Below are positions 53,090-64,000 of a stretch of 64,000 nt of DNA, one piece after another. The stretch spans positions 248,001-312,000 of the forward strand of contig MU008201.1 of the NCBI GenBank assembly GCA_010909165.1, written 5' to 3'. Numbering within the stretch: the first letter of the stretch is position 1; the number at the start of each line of letters is the position of its first letter. The notes below the pieces were generated by a model. That model worked only from the letters and a program-made list of their open reading frames with translations. It had not been told where the DNA came from and made no database searches. The stretch is from Anthoceros angustus (lineage: Eukaryota; Streptophyta; Anthocerotopsida; Anthocerotales; Anthocerotaceae). Both the position numbers and the translations under genes were made by a program.

Positions 53090-55025
53090 TTCTCTTTTAA
53101 AGCTTTGTTTTTGGCTCTTCATTTGCTATATTAATTTTTTAAAATTTGCGGTAAAGATGGCTCATTTTCTCAAAGTTCATCCGGGTTTTTGGAGGCTCAC
53201 GTGATGACCAAACAAGGAGTGGCGACAATAGCCAAACAAGCCAACCGAGTCAAAAGAGACAAAAGGTGCAAAAGGCAAGAGTCTTCAAGGAAGAATGGAA
53301 GGTTGCATTTCATTGGGTGGAGTTGCGCTCAATCAATGGAGAGAATCGAATGTTTTGTGTTGTTTGTGAAAAACATGGTCATGGTGTAGTGGGACAAGCT
53401 AAGGTGCGACTCAAGCTTGGGTAAAGTTGGCGTCGAACTTTCAAGAGTGCATTGGAGGACCATGCAAGGAGTACATATCATTTAGCGTCACGAAGATGGA
53501 GCAAGCCCAAGGCTCAACAACCAACCATGCAACGAACTTTGGAAATGCATTTTTCCAAAAGGATAAGAGATTCTCAACTTGTTGAAGTTCGCTTATTTCA
53601 TTGCTAAGAAGGATTTGAGTTTCCATATGTACGAGGACCTTTGTGAGTTCATGGGGATATTGGAGTGGAAGGCATTCAGGTGAAGACATATGGTTCATAT
53701 CTTACGAGATAGTGCTTGCAAGGAGCATGTGGTTCTCATAGCCAATTTTTACGAACAACGGAGAGGTTGCGTGCAAGTCCATGGTATGGGATACTCATAG
53801 ATGAGGGATGAGACAAGCGATGGTGCAACACATAATTATTTATGTGTATTATTTGCATAATGGGATGATGCGAGCGAGTTTTGAAGCTAGCCAACATAAC
53901 AAGTGCACGTCGGAAGGGATCTTCAACGCCTTGGTTGAGCAATTGCAACTCTTTGATCGGACATCAAAAAATGAGTGGATTTGCAAGTGATGGAGCATCG
54001 GTCATGATTAAAAAGGCCAAGGAGGTCACAATGTTGTGAAGTTTCTGCGAAATGTGAATCCGTATTTTGCTCAAACTCATTGTGTTGCTCACCGCACGGC
54101 GCTTGCAGCTGCAGAGGCAGCATCCAAGGTTCCTGACTTTGAGGTAGCGGACAAGAAATTGCAAGTCTTAACTGTATCAGGAATTCATGATGTCCACTGG
54201 TTGTCTGGAGGTCAAGCCATGAGTAGAATAGTTTGTCTATTACCAGCTTTACTTAAATTTGCTCAAGAGGATGAGACCCTAAATTAGCCAAAAGCCAATA
54301 AGGGTCCAAGTAGTTCTTCTTCTTTGCGGGGGAAGGCTTCAAGCTTTACTAACTACTAAGGCCTTGTTTTCATTTCACTTTTTATCGGATATTTTAGAGG
54401 TCCTTAATTCATTGAATACTAACTTTCAACGTGATTATCTGGAGCCAATTAGTAATGGAATATAGCTTATTTTGGAATAGATGTGTTAAAACTTAATGGT
54501 GATTTCAATTACAATTAAATTAGATTATTATTCGTTAATTAATAACCATCAATAACCGTTTCTTGTATAAGACCCTTTCTTTGTGTGTAATTTGTATTAT
54601 CTTCGATTCCAACTTGCTCTTGTCCCTCTTGCTTACCTCTTGCACGATCTTCACATGCGATCCTAGGCTATCAACTTCTTTATGGTATCAGAGCCAATGC
54701 CATTAATTTAAAATTCTGATTAGCGTGTGCTCAGCGAGATGCCGAAGGGCAAGAATATGGATGCATTGTAGCAAGCATTGTAGTAGCGCCCATGATCCTG
54801 AGATGCTGCAGGCACGGCGGTTGTGCATGCCAGAATATGCACGGGGGAGGAACGGCACGAGGGGAATTGTAGTGGTTAATCCTCTCATCCGGGATAGCCG
54901 TGACGTCATGCTTGAGCAGCGCAGTAAAGCTGGAGCGGTGAGTCCCCGACAACCGGCGTCACGCCATTCGCCCGAGCACTACTGCTGCCTGTCGCCCCGC
55001 CATGCCTGCTCTTTTCAAGCTCTTG
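53090..55025 (+). mobile_element. Tandem unit B: second, indel-ridden copy of the hAT fragment/LTR/PBS unit
   Basis: Colinear with unit A. The same start sequence appears (ATG 53157) and the same transposase segments; HCVAHRTALAAAEAASKVPD is better preserved than in unit A and DVHWLSGGQAMSRIVCLLPA follows. Many 1-6-bp deletions relative to A break every frame. The non-coding part and the PBS (54683-54695) recur, as does the downstream tail (GATGCCGAAGGGCAAGAATA). Confidence 0.7.
54683..54695 (+). other. LTR-retrotransposon primer-binding site (tRNA-iMet type), copy B
   Basis: The second TGGTATCAGAGCC, 1894 bp after the first. It is the copy nearest to the degraded copia coding region that runs to the window end. 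Confidence 0.8.
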
Positions 55026-56880
55026 CGATCACCCCTTGACAACACCACCTTGCTCTTCTGGGTAGGAGCGGCACTGAAGAAGTGGCCCAATAGATCAGGA
55101 GCCGCACTGCAGGAGCGGCACGGCAGGAGCTGCAGATTAGGAACGGAGCACAGAATGAGCGGGTTCCCTCCACAGCTCTTGCCAATAGAGAGAAATTGTG
55201 TTCCCTCCACTTCTCCCATGGTGGAAAAGGCTCAGCAAGAGCCGCAAGACCCCTAATTCCTGACCTCGGTCACGGCGGCGGCGTCCCGCCAATTGAAATC
55301 CGCTGGCAGGATATCCACGGGCTGAAGAGGCGCAGCGTGCAGCAAGAGCGGAGGAGGAGCCGTTAGCAATGGTGTGTGAGGGGCGCCATCGGCTCCCTCG
55401 TCCATTCAAACTTCAGCACCTCCATCGCCTCGCTCCGCAGCGGTGGAGAAGGAGCATCAAACTAGCATCTTTTCGGCATCTTTTCAAGATACTCAAACAA
55501 TAAGCGGTTTTTCGGAAAACCATAAAGGCCAGAATTTCTTTGTTCCAATTTTCTTTTTTTTTTGTGCATACCCACATACTAGAAAGCTTAATAATTCACT
55601 TTTTGTGAAAAAGGGACTTTTAGGTGGTTTGATTTTAGGCATTAGACACATGCATTACATATGTATTAAATTCACTAATATGCCATACTAGCCACCCTAG
55701 ATTGCCGTAGATGAACTTTGTCCTGGTTCTAACCATTTTAATGGTGCTTTTCTTATGCTTTTTGACCCCGCTGATGATAGTGATGGTAGTCAAGCGTCAA
55801 GTACTTTGTTTGGAAGTTTATTTGATACTCGAGAGGTAGAAACTCATGTTCAAGAGTATTCCATATGGGATTTTTCTCCTCAAGCCTTACAATTTAGATT
55901 AAATATAATGTCGGCACCTTCTCATTCCCCTCCTGTTCCTCTTACTCCTCTTAGGATAGAATTTAAGGATAGAGATAGATTTAATGGGTCAGATTACACC
56001 ATATAGCCAATGAGAGTGTCAACATGATAATTTTTGAAGGGGGGGAATATAGTAACCCCCTTCGGTCGAGACAGCACCCCCTTGTCACGAAGAACACCTT
56101 TCCTAGAACAGCATATCTGCCCTACTTTGATAATGCGCACACCCTTTCCGAGGTCATACCTTTTGATAAAAGATGCACTTTCAAGTCTACACCCGAGAAC
56201 TGGAGCATGAGGGTGGGCCCATTGCGTTTAGTAGAATGCATAGAGGCTGCCATTTTCATATGTTTATTACAACGAAAATTTTTACTTTCAAGTGGTGGAA
56301 CACAATGAAAACAATCAGATAATGGAGTCTCATTTCAAAGAGTCGTGAGAACATTGCAACAAACAACTGCTAAAGGAGAAAGTGGTCATCAGCATCGACA
56401 ATAGCCATTGAAGAGTGCGGCCTGGCGACTCATCCATGCCTTGCGCCGAAACTGAGTCAAGTACCACCGCCATATTCCGGAGGCAGTCCATATCGTCCAC
56501 CTCAAAGTTGTCGTTCTCCTCCATTGCTTGCTCGTCTTCAATAGTATCATTCTTGGGCCCAGCATCCGATGGTGTCGACTGCCACACAGCATCTAGGGTC
56601 TGCTGACCCTCATCCAAAAGGTCGCCAGTCGTGGTCTTCAACCTTCTGGCACTCAATGCAACCACTTGGGCTTTAAGGCAATGCCAGCGTCCTTAAAATG
56701 AACAAAGTTAGTTGCCCATGCGCCCATGCAAGCATCCTTAAAATCAACAAAGTTCAATTACTATGAAGATATGGGTTTTGAACACGGAACCTACTTATTA
56801 CTACACCTTTCTCCTAAACTTGACCAACGGTCCCAAGTTACAAATCTAGTGAGCCGCTAAATATTCATTTTCTTAAAGAC
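55026..56880. other. Retroelement leader and unidentified fragments
   Basis: No clear domain. The first 500 bp after the PBS could be a decayed leader or gag start. A frame at 55755-56006 ends RIEFKDRDRFNGSDYTI, weakly like a copia gag start (FNG..Y..W). A minus-strand open stretch (56330-56665) with an acidic EDEQAMEENDNFEVDDMDCL segment is protein-like but unrecognised. Confidence 0.4.
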
Positions 56881-56884
56881 AGCC

Positions 56885-57590
56885 TATGAGGAGGGCGCCG
56901 GCCGGCGCCCATGGGCAGTGTGCTAGGGGAGGCGGTAAAGGCCGGCGCCATGGGCAAGGCATGGCGTGTTGGAGGCGGGCGTGTTGGAGGCGGCCGGCCG
57001 GCGCCATGGGCAGTGTGCTAGGGGAGGCGGCCGGCCGGCGCCCATGGGCAGTGTGCTAGGGGAGGGCGTCTACCGCCCATGGCGAGGGTGTGCTAGAGCG
57101 CCCGGCGGCCGGCGCCCATGGGCATGGCGGGCGTGTTGGGGGGTGGGGTGTGCTAGGGGAGGCGGCCGCCCATGGGCGGTGTGCTAGGGGAGGCGCCCGG
57201 CGCCATGGGCAAGGCATGGCGGGCGCCCGCCCTCTCTGGTGGTTCAGGCGCCGGCCGGCCGGCGCCCGCCTCACGCACCACCCGTAGGCCCACCGACGAG
57301 TGGCGTGGAGGCGCCCGCCGGCCGGCGCCCGCCTCAAACACCACCCAGGGGCAAACGGGTGGTGCGCAGCGGGCGCCGGCCGGCCGGCGCCCGCCTCAAA
57401 CACCACCCGTAGGCCCACCGACGAGTGGCGTGGAGGCGGCCGGCGCCGGCCGGCGCCATCCTCCGCACCACCCGTAGGCCCACCGACGAGTGGCGTGGAG
57501 GCGCCGCCGGCCGCGCCATCCTCCGCGCACCACCCGTAAACCCCGGCGGGTGGTGCGGCGGATGGGGGGCCGGCCGGCCGCCCTCCCTCC
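56885..57590. repeat. GGCCGGCC-rich compound minisatellite
   Basis: About 700 bp at extreme GC content made of two alternating families. The left half (56885-57230) repeats a unit with GCCGGCCGGCGCCCATGGGC and GTGTGCTAGGGGAGGCG. The right half (57240-57560) repeats a unit with CACCACCCGTAGGCCCACCG, ACGAGTGGCGTGGAGGCG and GGCCGGCCGGCGCCCGCC. Unit lengths vary. All six frames are largely open because of composition; no protein is implied. Confidence 0.9.
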
Positions 57591-57650
57591 TCGTGCCCAT
57601 TGTGGCCCTCCTTCCACGCACCCCTATCGTGGCACTTCCATCGGTCGGTG

Positions 57651-57730
57651 GCTAACCTTAGAAGCAACCTTAGAATGAAGGCTAACCTTAGAAGCAACCT
57701 TGGAATGAAGGCTAACCTTAGAAGCAAATG
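57651..57730. repeat. 30-bp tandem repeat, 2.7 units
   Basis: Units at 57651-57680, 57681-57710 and partly 57711-57730 share GCTAACCTTAGAAGCAACCT; one base differs between the first two. Confidence 0.9.
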
Positions 57731-58199
57731 CTCAAATCGAAAGCCAAGATCCGGTCTCGAGTGTAGAGGGTACTCCTCCCGGAAACATCTGTATGCGGTG
57801 GACAAAAAAGCGATAAGGGATAAGCTCTGCGAGTTGCGTGGCTTCATACAACCTGCGAGTCAAAGTGCCGCTAAAGATAGTGATGACAATGCAGGAGAAG
57901 TCGGACCAAGTGATGAAGGATTGAACTCGGGATGAGTGAACCGAAATCTCGTTTTTCGGGTCCCGAGTTAATGTTGTAAGTCGGTTCATGTGTTCTTGTG
58001 TTAGGAAATACCCTATCGTGGCTTTGTGGTGTCATAACAAAACCACATTTTCCTCCAAAGCGAGTTCTGTCCCTTCCGGCAAGAACGGCCTTCCTCACCG
58101 CTCCTACTTTGCATTATTCCCTAGGTTCGAGTTTACCACCATTCAGAAACATTCTTTGGATGGAAAGTAGTAACTTTCTTTGGGTGACACCCTTTTTTG

Positions 58200-61100
58200 A
58201 AGTTTTGATGCCTTCAAAGCTGTTTAGGGCCCATCAAAACCCCTTGATTATTTGCGAAAACCCCTTGATTATTCACCCCCTTCAAAAATTATCATGTTTG
58301 TTGCAGATTTTAGAAGAAAACGAATTAATGGGGGTTGTAGATGGGTCTGAACCTGCTCCTACTTCAGGAGCCGCCCCTGATGTCGTTTTGGATTGGCTAT
58401 GGAAGGACAGACATGCATGAAATATTATTATTTCCGCTCTAGATCGGAACATGATGACACACACCTTGGGTGCTGCCACTTCAAGTGATGTGTGGAATAA
58501 CTTTAAGATGATTTATAAGGACAGGAGCTCGGCTTCCCTTGTTCAAGCATTCAGGATTTTTCAGCCTCGCATGAAGATAACGAGCCCGTGGAGTCTTATA
58601 TTAACGGTTTCGCACTTGTCGTGCTAACCTTTTCATATTGTGGAACAAATTTGGTGAAGTCGATCGTCAAACTGCAACCTTCGAAGCATATCAATCTTTT
58701 GTAAGCGCCGAGTGCCATAATAAAAGCGGTCAATCAGCGATTGCGGTGCAACTCACGCTATTACACTTGAGGAGGTGTTTGGAGCTCTTCTAGCGGAGAG
58801 AGGACTCGTGGACTTAATAAAATGAAGGCCAGCTCAAGTGGTCAATCAAACTCAAAATTTTGTTCACTTCTCGGAGAGGGGCTTTCGAGGGCGTGGCGGG
58901 CGTGGCTTCCCAACCAAAATTTTCAGCGTTCACATATAATCCTGGCGGCACCAGCGAAATATGACTTGCCATTGGTGCAAGATACCACCATTCAGAAACA
59001 TTCTTTGGATGGAAAGTAAGTAACTTTCTTGGTGACACCCTTTTTGAATTTTCAAATGCCTTCAAAATTTGCCCATCCAAAACCCCTTATTATTTGCGAA
59101 AACCCCTTGAGATTATTCACCCCTTCAAAATTATCATGTTTGTTGCGATTTTAGAAGCAATTAATGGGGTTGTAGATGGGTCTCGAACTGCTCCTACTTG
59201 GGCCATACGATGTCGTTTGGATTGGCTATGGAAGGCGGAATAGCATGAAATATTATTATTTCCGCTCTAGATCGAACATGATGACACACACTTTAGGTGC
59301 TGCCACTTCAAGTGATGTGTGGAATAACTTTAAGATGATTTATAAGGGGAGCTCGGCTTCCCTTGTTCAAGCATTGATTTTTCAGCCTCCGCATGAAGAT
59401 AACGAGCCGTGGAGTCTTATATTAACGGTTTCGCACTTGTCGTGCTAACCTTTTCATATTGTGGAACAAATTTGGTGAAGTTCAGTCGTACTTGCAACCT
59501 ACGAAGCATATCAATCTTTTGTAGCGCCGCAGTGCCATATCGGCTCAATCAGCGATTGCGGTGCAACTCGCTATTACACTTGAGGTGTTTGGAGCTCTTC
59601 TAGCGGAGGAGAGGACTCGTGGCCTTAATAAGATGAAGGCCAGCTCAAGTGGTCAATCAAACTCAAAATTTTGTTCACTTCTCGTGAGAGGGGCTTTCGA
59701 GGCGTGGCGGGCGTGGCTTCCAACCAAAATTTTCAGCGTTCCACATATAATCCTAAGACCAAGCGAAATATGACTTGCCATTGGTGCAAGATACACCATA
59801 TTGAGAAGAATTGCGGAAGAAAATAGTGAGCCTCGTCGAGATACAAGTCTCCTAAATCAAATGTCACAACAACAAAAGCTAAGTCACCCACAATCTTAGC
59901 ATTTGTCTTTCATCATCCATTCTCAAGTAGAAACTTGGTTTTAGATTCGGAGCCACTAGTCATATTTGTTTTGTGAGACACTCATTTAAAACTTTCTCAC
60001 CCACATATGATGCCAATCGGTTTGTGCTTTTGGGTGATGACAATGGGCTTTCCATCAAAGGCTTGGGCTCGGTGGTCATACAACTCCCGGATGAGTCTTC
60101 ACTTATACTTTTGGTGTTTTATTTGTCCTTCTATGACCAAAATTTGATGTCTGATTAAGTTGTCACAAGAACACTCTTGCCGAGTCTCCTTTGATCAATC
60201 TGGTTGCATAACATGTTCCATCAAGTCGACCTTTTCATAGGCACCCTTTTCATGATTTGTATTTATTAGATGTCAAATCGATAGTGCAACCTCAACCCAC
60301 TCGATTTTTGTGCCATTCAAAGACAAGCTTCAATGCAACTTTGGCATTGTCGTCTTGCCATATCAATCTTTTGTAAGCGAGTGCCATAATAAGAACGAAG
60401 TCAATCAGCGATTGCGGTGCAACTCCCGCTATTACACTTGTGAGGTGTTTGGAGCTCTTCTAGCGGAGGAGAGGACTATAAAATGAAGGCCAGCTCAAGT
60501 GGTCAATCAAACTCAAGAATTTTGTTCACTTGAGGCGAGGGGCTTTCGAGGACGTGGCAGCGTGGCTTCCCAACCAAAATTTTCAGCGTTCCACATATAA
60601 TCCAGCAGAAAGGTAAATATGACTTGCTATTGGTGCAAGATACCCGCCATATTGAGAAGAATTGCCAAGAAAAGGCGGTGAGCCTCGACGAGATACAAGT
60701 CTCCTAAATCAAATGTCACAACAACAAAAGCTAAGTCACCCACAATCTTAGTGTCTTTCATCATCCATTCTCAAGTAGAAACTTGGTTTTAGATTCGGAG
60801 CCACTAGTCATATTTGTTTTGACAGACACTCATTTAAAACTTTCTCACCCACATATGATGCCAATTGCTTTTGGGTGATGACAATGGGCTTTCCATCAAA
60901 GGCTTGGGCTCTGGTCATACAACTGATGAGTCTTCACTTATACTTTTGGTGTTTTATTTGTCCTTCTATGACCAAAAATTTGATGTCGATTAAGTTGTCA
61001 CAAGAACACTCTTGCCGAGTCTCGCTTTGATCAACTGTTGCACCGTAACGCATGTTCCATCAAGTCGACCTTTTCATAGGCACCTTTTCATGATTTGTAT

Positions 61101-61200
61101 TTATTAGATGTCAAATCGATAGTGCAACCTCAACCCACTCATTAATGCCATTCAAAGACAAGCTTCAATGCAACTTTGGCATTGTCGCCTTGCCCACGTC
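58200..61200 (+). mobile_element. copia gag region with duplicated, degraded blocks
   Basis: Gag (UBN2-type) words NIIISALDRNMMTHTLGAAT, SSDVWNNFKMIYK and VDGSEPAPTSGAAPDVVLDW occur at 58320-58570 and again, with indels, at 59150-59380. The C-terminal part (LARQ/NEMKASSSGQSNSKFCS-like) occurs near 58820, 59630 and 60480. A CCHC knuckle (CHWCK...HIEKNC) is at 59770-59820 and again near 60615-60665. Protease-like and following sequence (about 59870-60300) is repeated at 60710-61190. So gag blocks exist in two to three imperfect copies. Confidence 0.65.
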
Positions 61201-61900
61201 AATTTTCAACATCTAGCATCTCTAACAAAGGGTGATAGTTTTAGATCCACTTACCTATCTCCTTCTAGTCACCTTTGTATGGCCGTCAAGTAAAGCCTTT
61301 TCTAAGCCATATACGGATCTCCACTCAACAAGGGCCTGCCCTTTTGGATACTATTCATAGTGACATTTGTGGCCCTATGTCCGTCCAACTCATTTGGAGG
61401 AGCTGTTATTTATTACATTCATAGATGAATGGAGCCGCTATTGTATTGTTTATGTGTTAAGACATAAAAGCGAGGCTCTTATGTGTTTTCAAACCTATGT
61501 GCTTTTGCAACCGGCAGAGTCACAAGGTTAAAATTTTACGCAGTGACAATGGTGGCGAGTACATCAGCAATGCTTTTCAGAACTTTTGCTCTTCGGAAGG
61601 GATCCATCACCAGCTCACCGTGCCGTATACTCCTGCTCAGAACTCTTTTGCTGAGAGGAAAAATCGGACACTCTAGGAGGCTACTTTGGCATCTCTCACT
61701 TTTGCTAGTCTCTCTCGTGGATATTGGGCTGAGGCGTTGATGGCTGCTAACTATGTTCTCAACCGACTACCTTCTAAGGAGCTTGGTTTGACTACTCCGT
61801 ATGAGAGATGGACAGGACACAAGCCCCGCATCGGGCACTTCGTATATTGGATCACCGCTTATGCTTATGTACTGTAGCTACTCGTCATAAGATGGACTTG
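61200..61900 (+). mobile_element. copia integrase fragment
   Basis: Across frames the sequence gives the integrase catalytic region (IHHQLTVPYTPAQNSFAERK with frame changes; the SDNG.GEYIS box near 61540) and, from 61686, ASLTFASLSRGYWAEALMAA NYVLNRLPSKELGLTTPYER WTGHKPRIGHF. This is the classic copia IN C-terminal part. Confidence 0.85.
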
Positions 61901-62469
61901 AAGGCTATTCGCGATTTTTGTGGGCTACTCCGATGTGAAGGGTTACAAGTTATTTGATCCCTCTACACGCCGGTGACCATCTCACGATGTGGTTTTTGCG
62001 AAGATATTTTGCTTCGTCAACATCTTGCTCACTCATCAGCAACTATGCCTCTTGCATCTATATCTGTGTTCGGACCCACCTCTCAATTTGCATTTGATGA
62101 TTCTTCATTACTATTTTGAGGATGACTCCTCTTTGGCTTGAGAGGGGCTCTTCCTCAATCACCGCTCCAACTCCCATTGTTGCGGTGTGATGATCACCCG
62201 CTCTTCCAGGTGGATGACACTATTGTGCTTGAACCGCGGGATGAAGCCAATGAAGAGCCTCCTCAAGTCTCGTCGTTCTACCGTCCTCCAAGGTCGAGTG
62301 GAAAGAGCCTCCATATGTTGCGGTATTGCTGTAGAGGAACCATTTTTCCACCTCCCGTTTTAGTGTTGTAGACTCATTAGGTGAACCCGCCACCTATAGA
62401 GAAGCTATTGAAGGGCTGAAGCTTCCTTTTGGCAAGGCTATTGAGTCGAATATCAATCTCTCATTTCTA

Positions 62470-63060
62470 ATAAAACTTGGGTTCTTGTAGATCTCCTCCG
62501 GTCGTAAACCGGTTGCTTGTAAGTGGGTCTTCAAAAAAACTCATCGATGGTAGTGTTGGTAGGTATAAGGCTCGCCTCGTGGCAAAGGGATATAGTCAAG
62601 TAAGTTAGACTACAATGAAACATTTGCCCCAGTTGTTAAGTCTACTTCCATAAGAATACTCCTTGCCCTTGCTGCTCACTACAATCTCCTCGTACATCGA
62701 TTAGGCGTAAAAGCGCTTTTCTTAATGGCACCTTAGATGAGGTCATCTACATGGCTCAAGGAAGGTTTTATTATAGACCCTAATAAAGTATGTCAACTTT
62801 TAAAAACACTTTATGGTCTTAAGCTCCTCCGTGCATGGAATGAAGTGTTTCATGCATTGCTCATAGAATTGGGTTTCACATGTTTGAATGATAGCGTATA
62901 TATTTTATGGGATGACAATGATTTTATCATTTTAATTGTTTATGTGGATGATAATATTTTATTTAGCACTTCACCAACTCTTATGGCAAGAATGAAAGCG
63001 ATACTTTGGCAAGGTTTGATATGGTGATTTGGGGCTTATCTTTTCTCTTGGCATTCAATT
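62470..63060 (+). mobile_element. copia reverse transcriptase fragment
   Basis: Decayed WVLVDLL and KPVACKWVFK at about 62480-62530, FLNGTLDEVIYMAQ near 62718-62760, VCQLLKTLYGLK with a deletion before AWNEVF, and LIVYVDDNILFS at about 62931-62970 with the catalytic YVDD intact. Confidence 0.85.
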
Positions 63061-63900
63061 CCATTTTAACACTCGCGATAACACTATTGATATTCATCAA
63101 GAGCATTTTGTACATCAACTACTTAAGAGGTTCAAGATGGAGGATGCACGACCAGTAAGCACACCTATGTCTACAGGTGAAAAGCTATCTAAGGAACAAT
63201 GCCCGACAACAGAAGAAGAAAAGGCCGAGATGGCACTCAAGCCTTACCGACAAGCTGTTGGTTGTTTAATCTATCTATCAGGTTGGACTAGATTAGACAT
63301 CACACGTGCAGTTAGTAATGTAAGTCAGTTTCTAGAGAACCCTGGCTTGCCACATTGGGCTGCAGTGAAGAGAATTTTTAGGTACCTCAAAGGAACAGCA
63401 CGCAAAGGTTTACGTTTTTCTAAGCAACGGATGGTTTTACTAATGTCCTTTTGTGATGCCGATTGGGCTGGTGACCCGGACACTAGGCGTAGTATTGCAG
63501 CCTCTTTACATTTTAGGTGGATCGGTTATCTCTTGGTCAAGTAAAAGCTCACTACTATTTGTCTTTCCTCTACAGGCGAATATGGTGCCATGACACAAGG
63601 CTAGAGAGGTTATTTTGGATTAGATCTTTCTTAAGTGGACTTAAGCGCTTCATGAAGGACCAACTCGGCTTGGTGCGACAACGATCGATTGCTTTATCGA
63701 AGAATCCGTTTTCATGCTAGAAGTAAGCATATCGAGATTGCTCATCATTTTATAAGACAAGCAGCGGCGTAAAGGTAATAGTGGACTATGTTGCCACTTG
63801 AAAATGTGGCTGACCTTTTGACAAAGTCTTTGCCAAAGTTGGTACATGAAACATACTTTGGCTGGGCTACAATTTATACACGTGAGCAAAGCGAGAACAA
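63029..63900 (+). mobile_element. copia RT C-terminus and RNase H
   Basis: The best-preserved part: 171 codons open with LGIQFHFNTRDNTIDIHQEH, DARPVSTPMSTGEKLSK, PYRQAVGCLIYLSGWTRLDI and AVKRIFRYLKGTARKGLRFS, then CDADWAGDPDTRRS. After a break come SSTGEYGAMTQ and ENVADLLTKSLPKLVHETYF, which close the RNase H domain. Confidence 0.9.
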
Positions 63901-64000
63901 CTCATTAGTTGATTTCCTCTTTCATGGCTTGGTGATTGGATGAAGCCTTATTGTGTTATGTGATCGTCACACTTGCTGGAACTCTTTTTGCTTATATCGG

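Larger units (their letters stand above)
57990..64000 (+). mobile_element. Heavily degraded Ty1/copia element, extends past the window
   Basis: Gag, zinc knuckle, integrase, reverse transcriptase and RNase H pieces follow in the copia order (gag-IN-RT-RH) on the plus strand. Gag-region blocks are duplicated. Nearly all frames are broken by short indels. A 5' LTR end and PBS may be those at 54.5-54.7 kb. The 3' LTR would lie at or beyond 64000. Not autonomous. Confidence 0.85.

Noticed and set aside
56966-57847. Many open frames in the GGCCGGCC minisatellite, including one of 263 codons
   Set aside because: The lack of stops follows from extreme GC content and repetition; the peptides are simple repeats with no start context.
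1-64000. CRISPR arrays, bacterial operons, riboswitches or phage genes
   Set aside because: The introns, tRNA types, gene families and retroelements are those of a plant nuclear genome; the repeats seen are minisatellites and transposon copies without the spacer-repeat pattern of CRISPR.

Overview
The window looks like nuclear DNA of a land plant. It holds spliced genes with GT-AG introns of roughly 60-250 bp, plant-specific families (root-cap-domain proteins, DUF688, Neprosin/DUF239, a PLS-class PPR protein, plant-type terpene synthase, ABCC transporter), cytosolic-type tRNA genes and much decayed retroelement sequence. The long PPR gene built from near-identical units, the intron-poor large genes and the LINE type suggest a seed-free lineage (bryophyte, lycophyte or fern). 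That placement is inference; I cannot name a species.

Layout. 0-3.4 kb: a broken Ty1/copia element, then LINE reverse-transcriptase pieces joined in opposite orientations, then a 43-bp minisatellite (3.66-3.83 kb). 4.7-8.8 kb (-): an intronless ABCC-type transporter of 1380 aa. 12.8-14.3 kb (+): a secreted lipocalin-like protein whose barrel is interrupted by a long helical insert. 14.3-21.5 kb: mostly non-coding, with one degraded unknown gene near 17.3-18.6 kb. 21.6-25.5 kb (-): two tandem root-cap-domain genes with identical exon structure. 26.6 kb: tRNA-Ala(AGC). 28.4-31.1 kb (+): a DUF688 gene. 31.5-32.6 kb (-): an RWD/DUF1115 gene. 33.4-37.2 kb (-): a 1267-aa PPR gene with a decayed copy just 3' of it. 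38.3-40.2 kb (-) and 46.2-47.7 kb (+): two Neprosin-family genes, both damaged. Between them lie a copia fragment (41.6-42.2 kb) and a class I terpene synthase pseudogene (42.7-45.4 kb). 47.4-49.4 kb: an exact 980-bp tandem duplication carrying a Neprosin 3' end and tRNA-Leu(AAG). 49.1-50.2 kb: an inverted-repeat element that may have captured a gene fragment. 51.2-55.0 kb: a twofold tandem repeat of a hAT/ZNF862-like transposase fragment, an LTR-like end and a primer-binding site. 56.9-57.6 kb: an unusual GGCCGGCC-rich minisatellite. 58-64 kb: a heavily degraded copia element running off the window.

The left 40 kb is ordinary genic DNA and the right 24 kb is a transposon graveyard. The intact genes do not form a pathway. 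The Neprosin, terpene synthase and PPR loci each show duplication and decay, as expected of birth-and-death families. The most interesting single gene is the lipocalin with the coiled insert. The most unusual DNA is the GGCCGGCC minisatellite and the indel-dominated tandem copies beside it.
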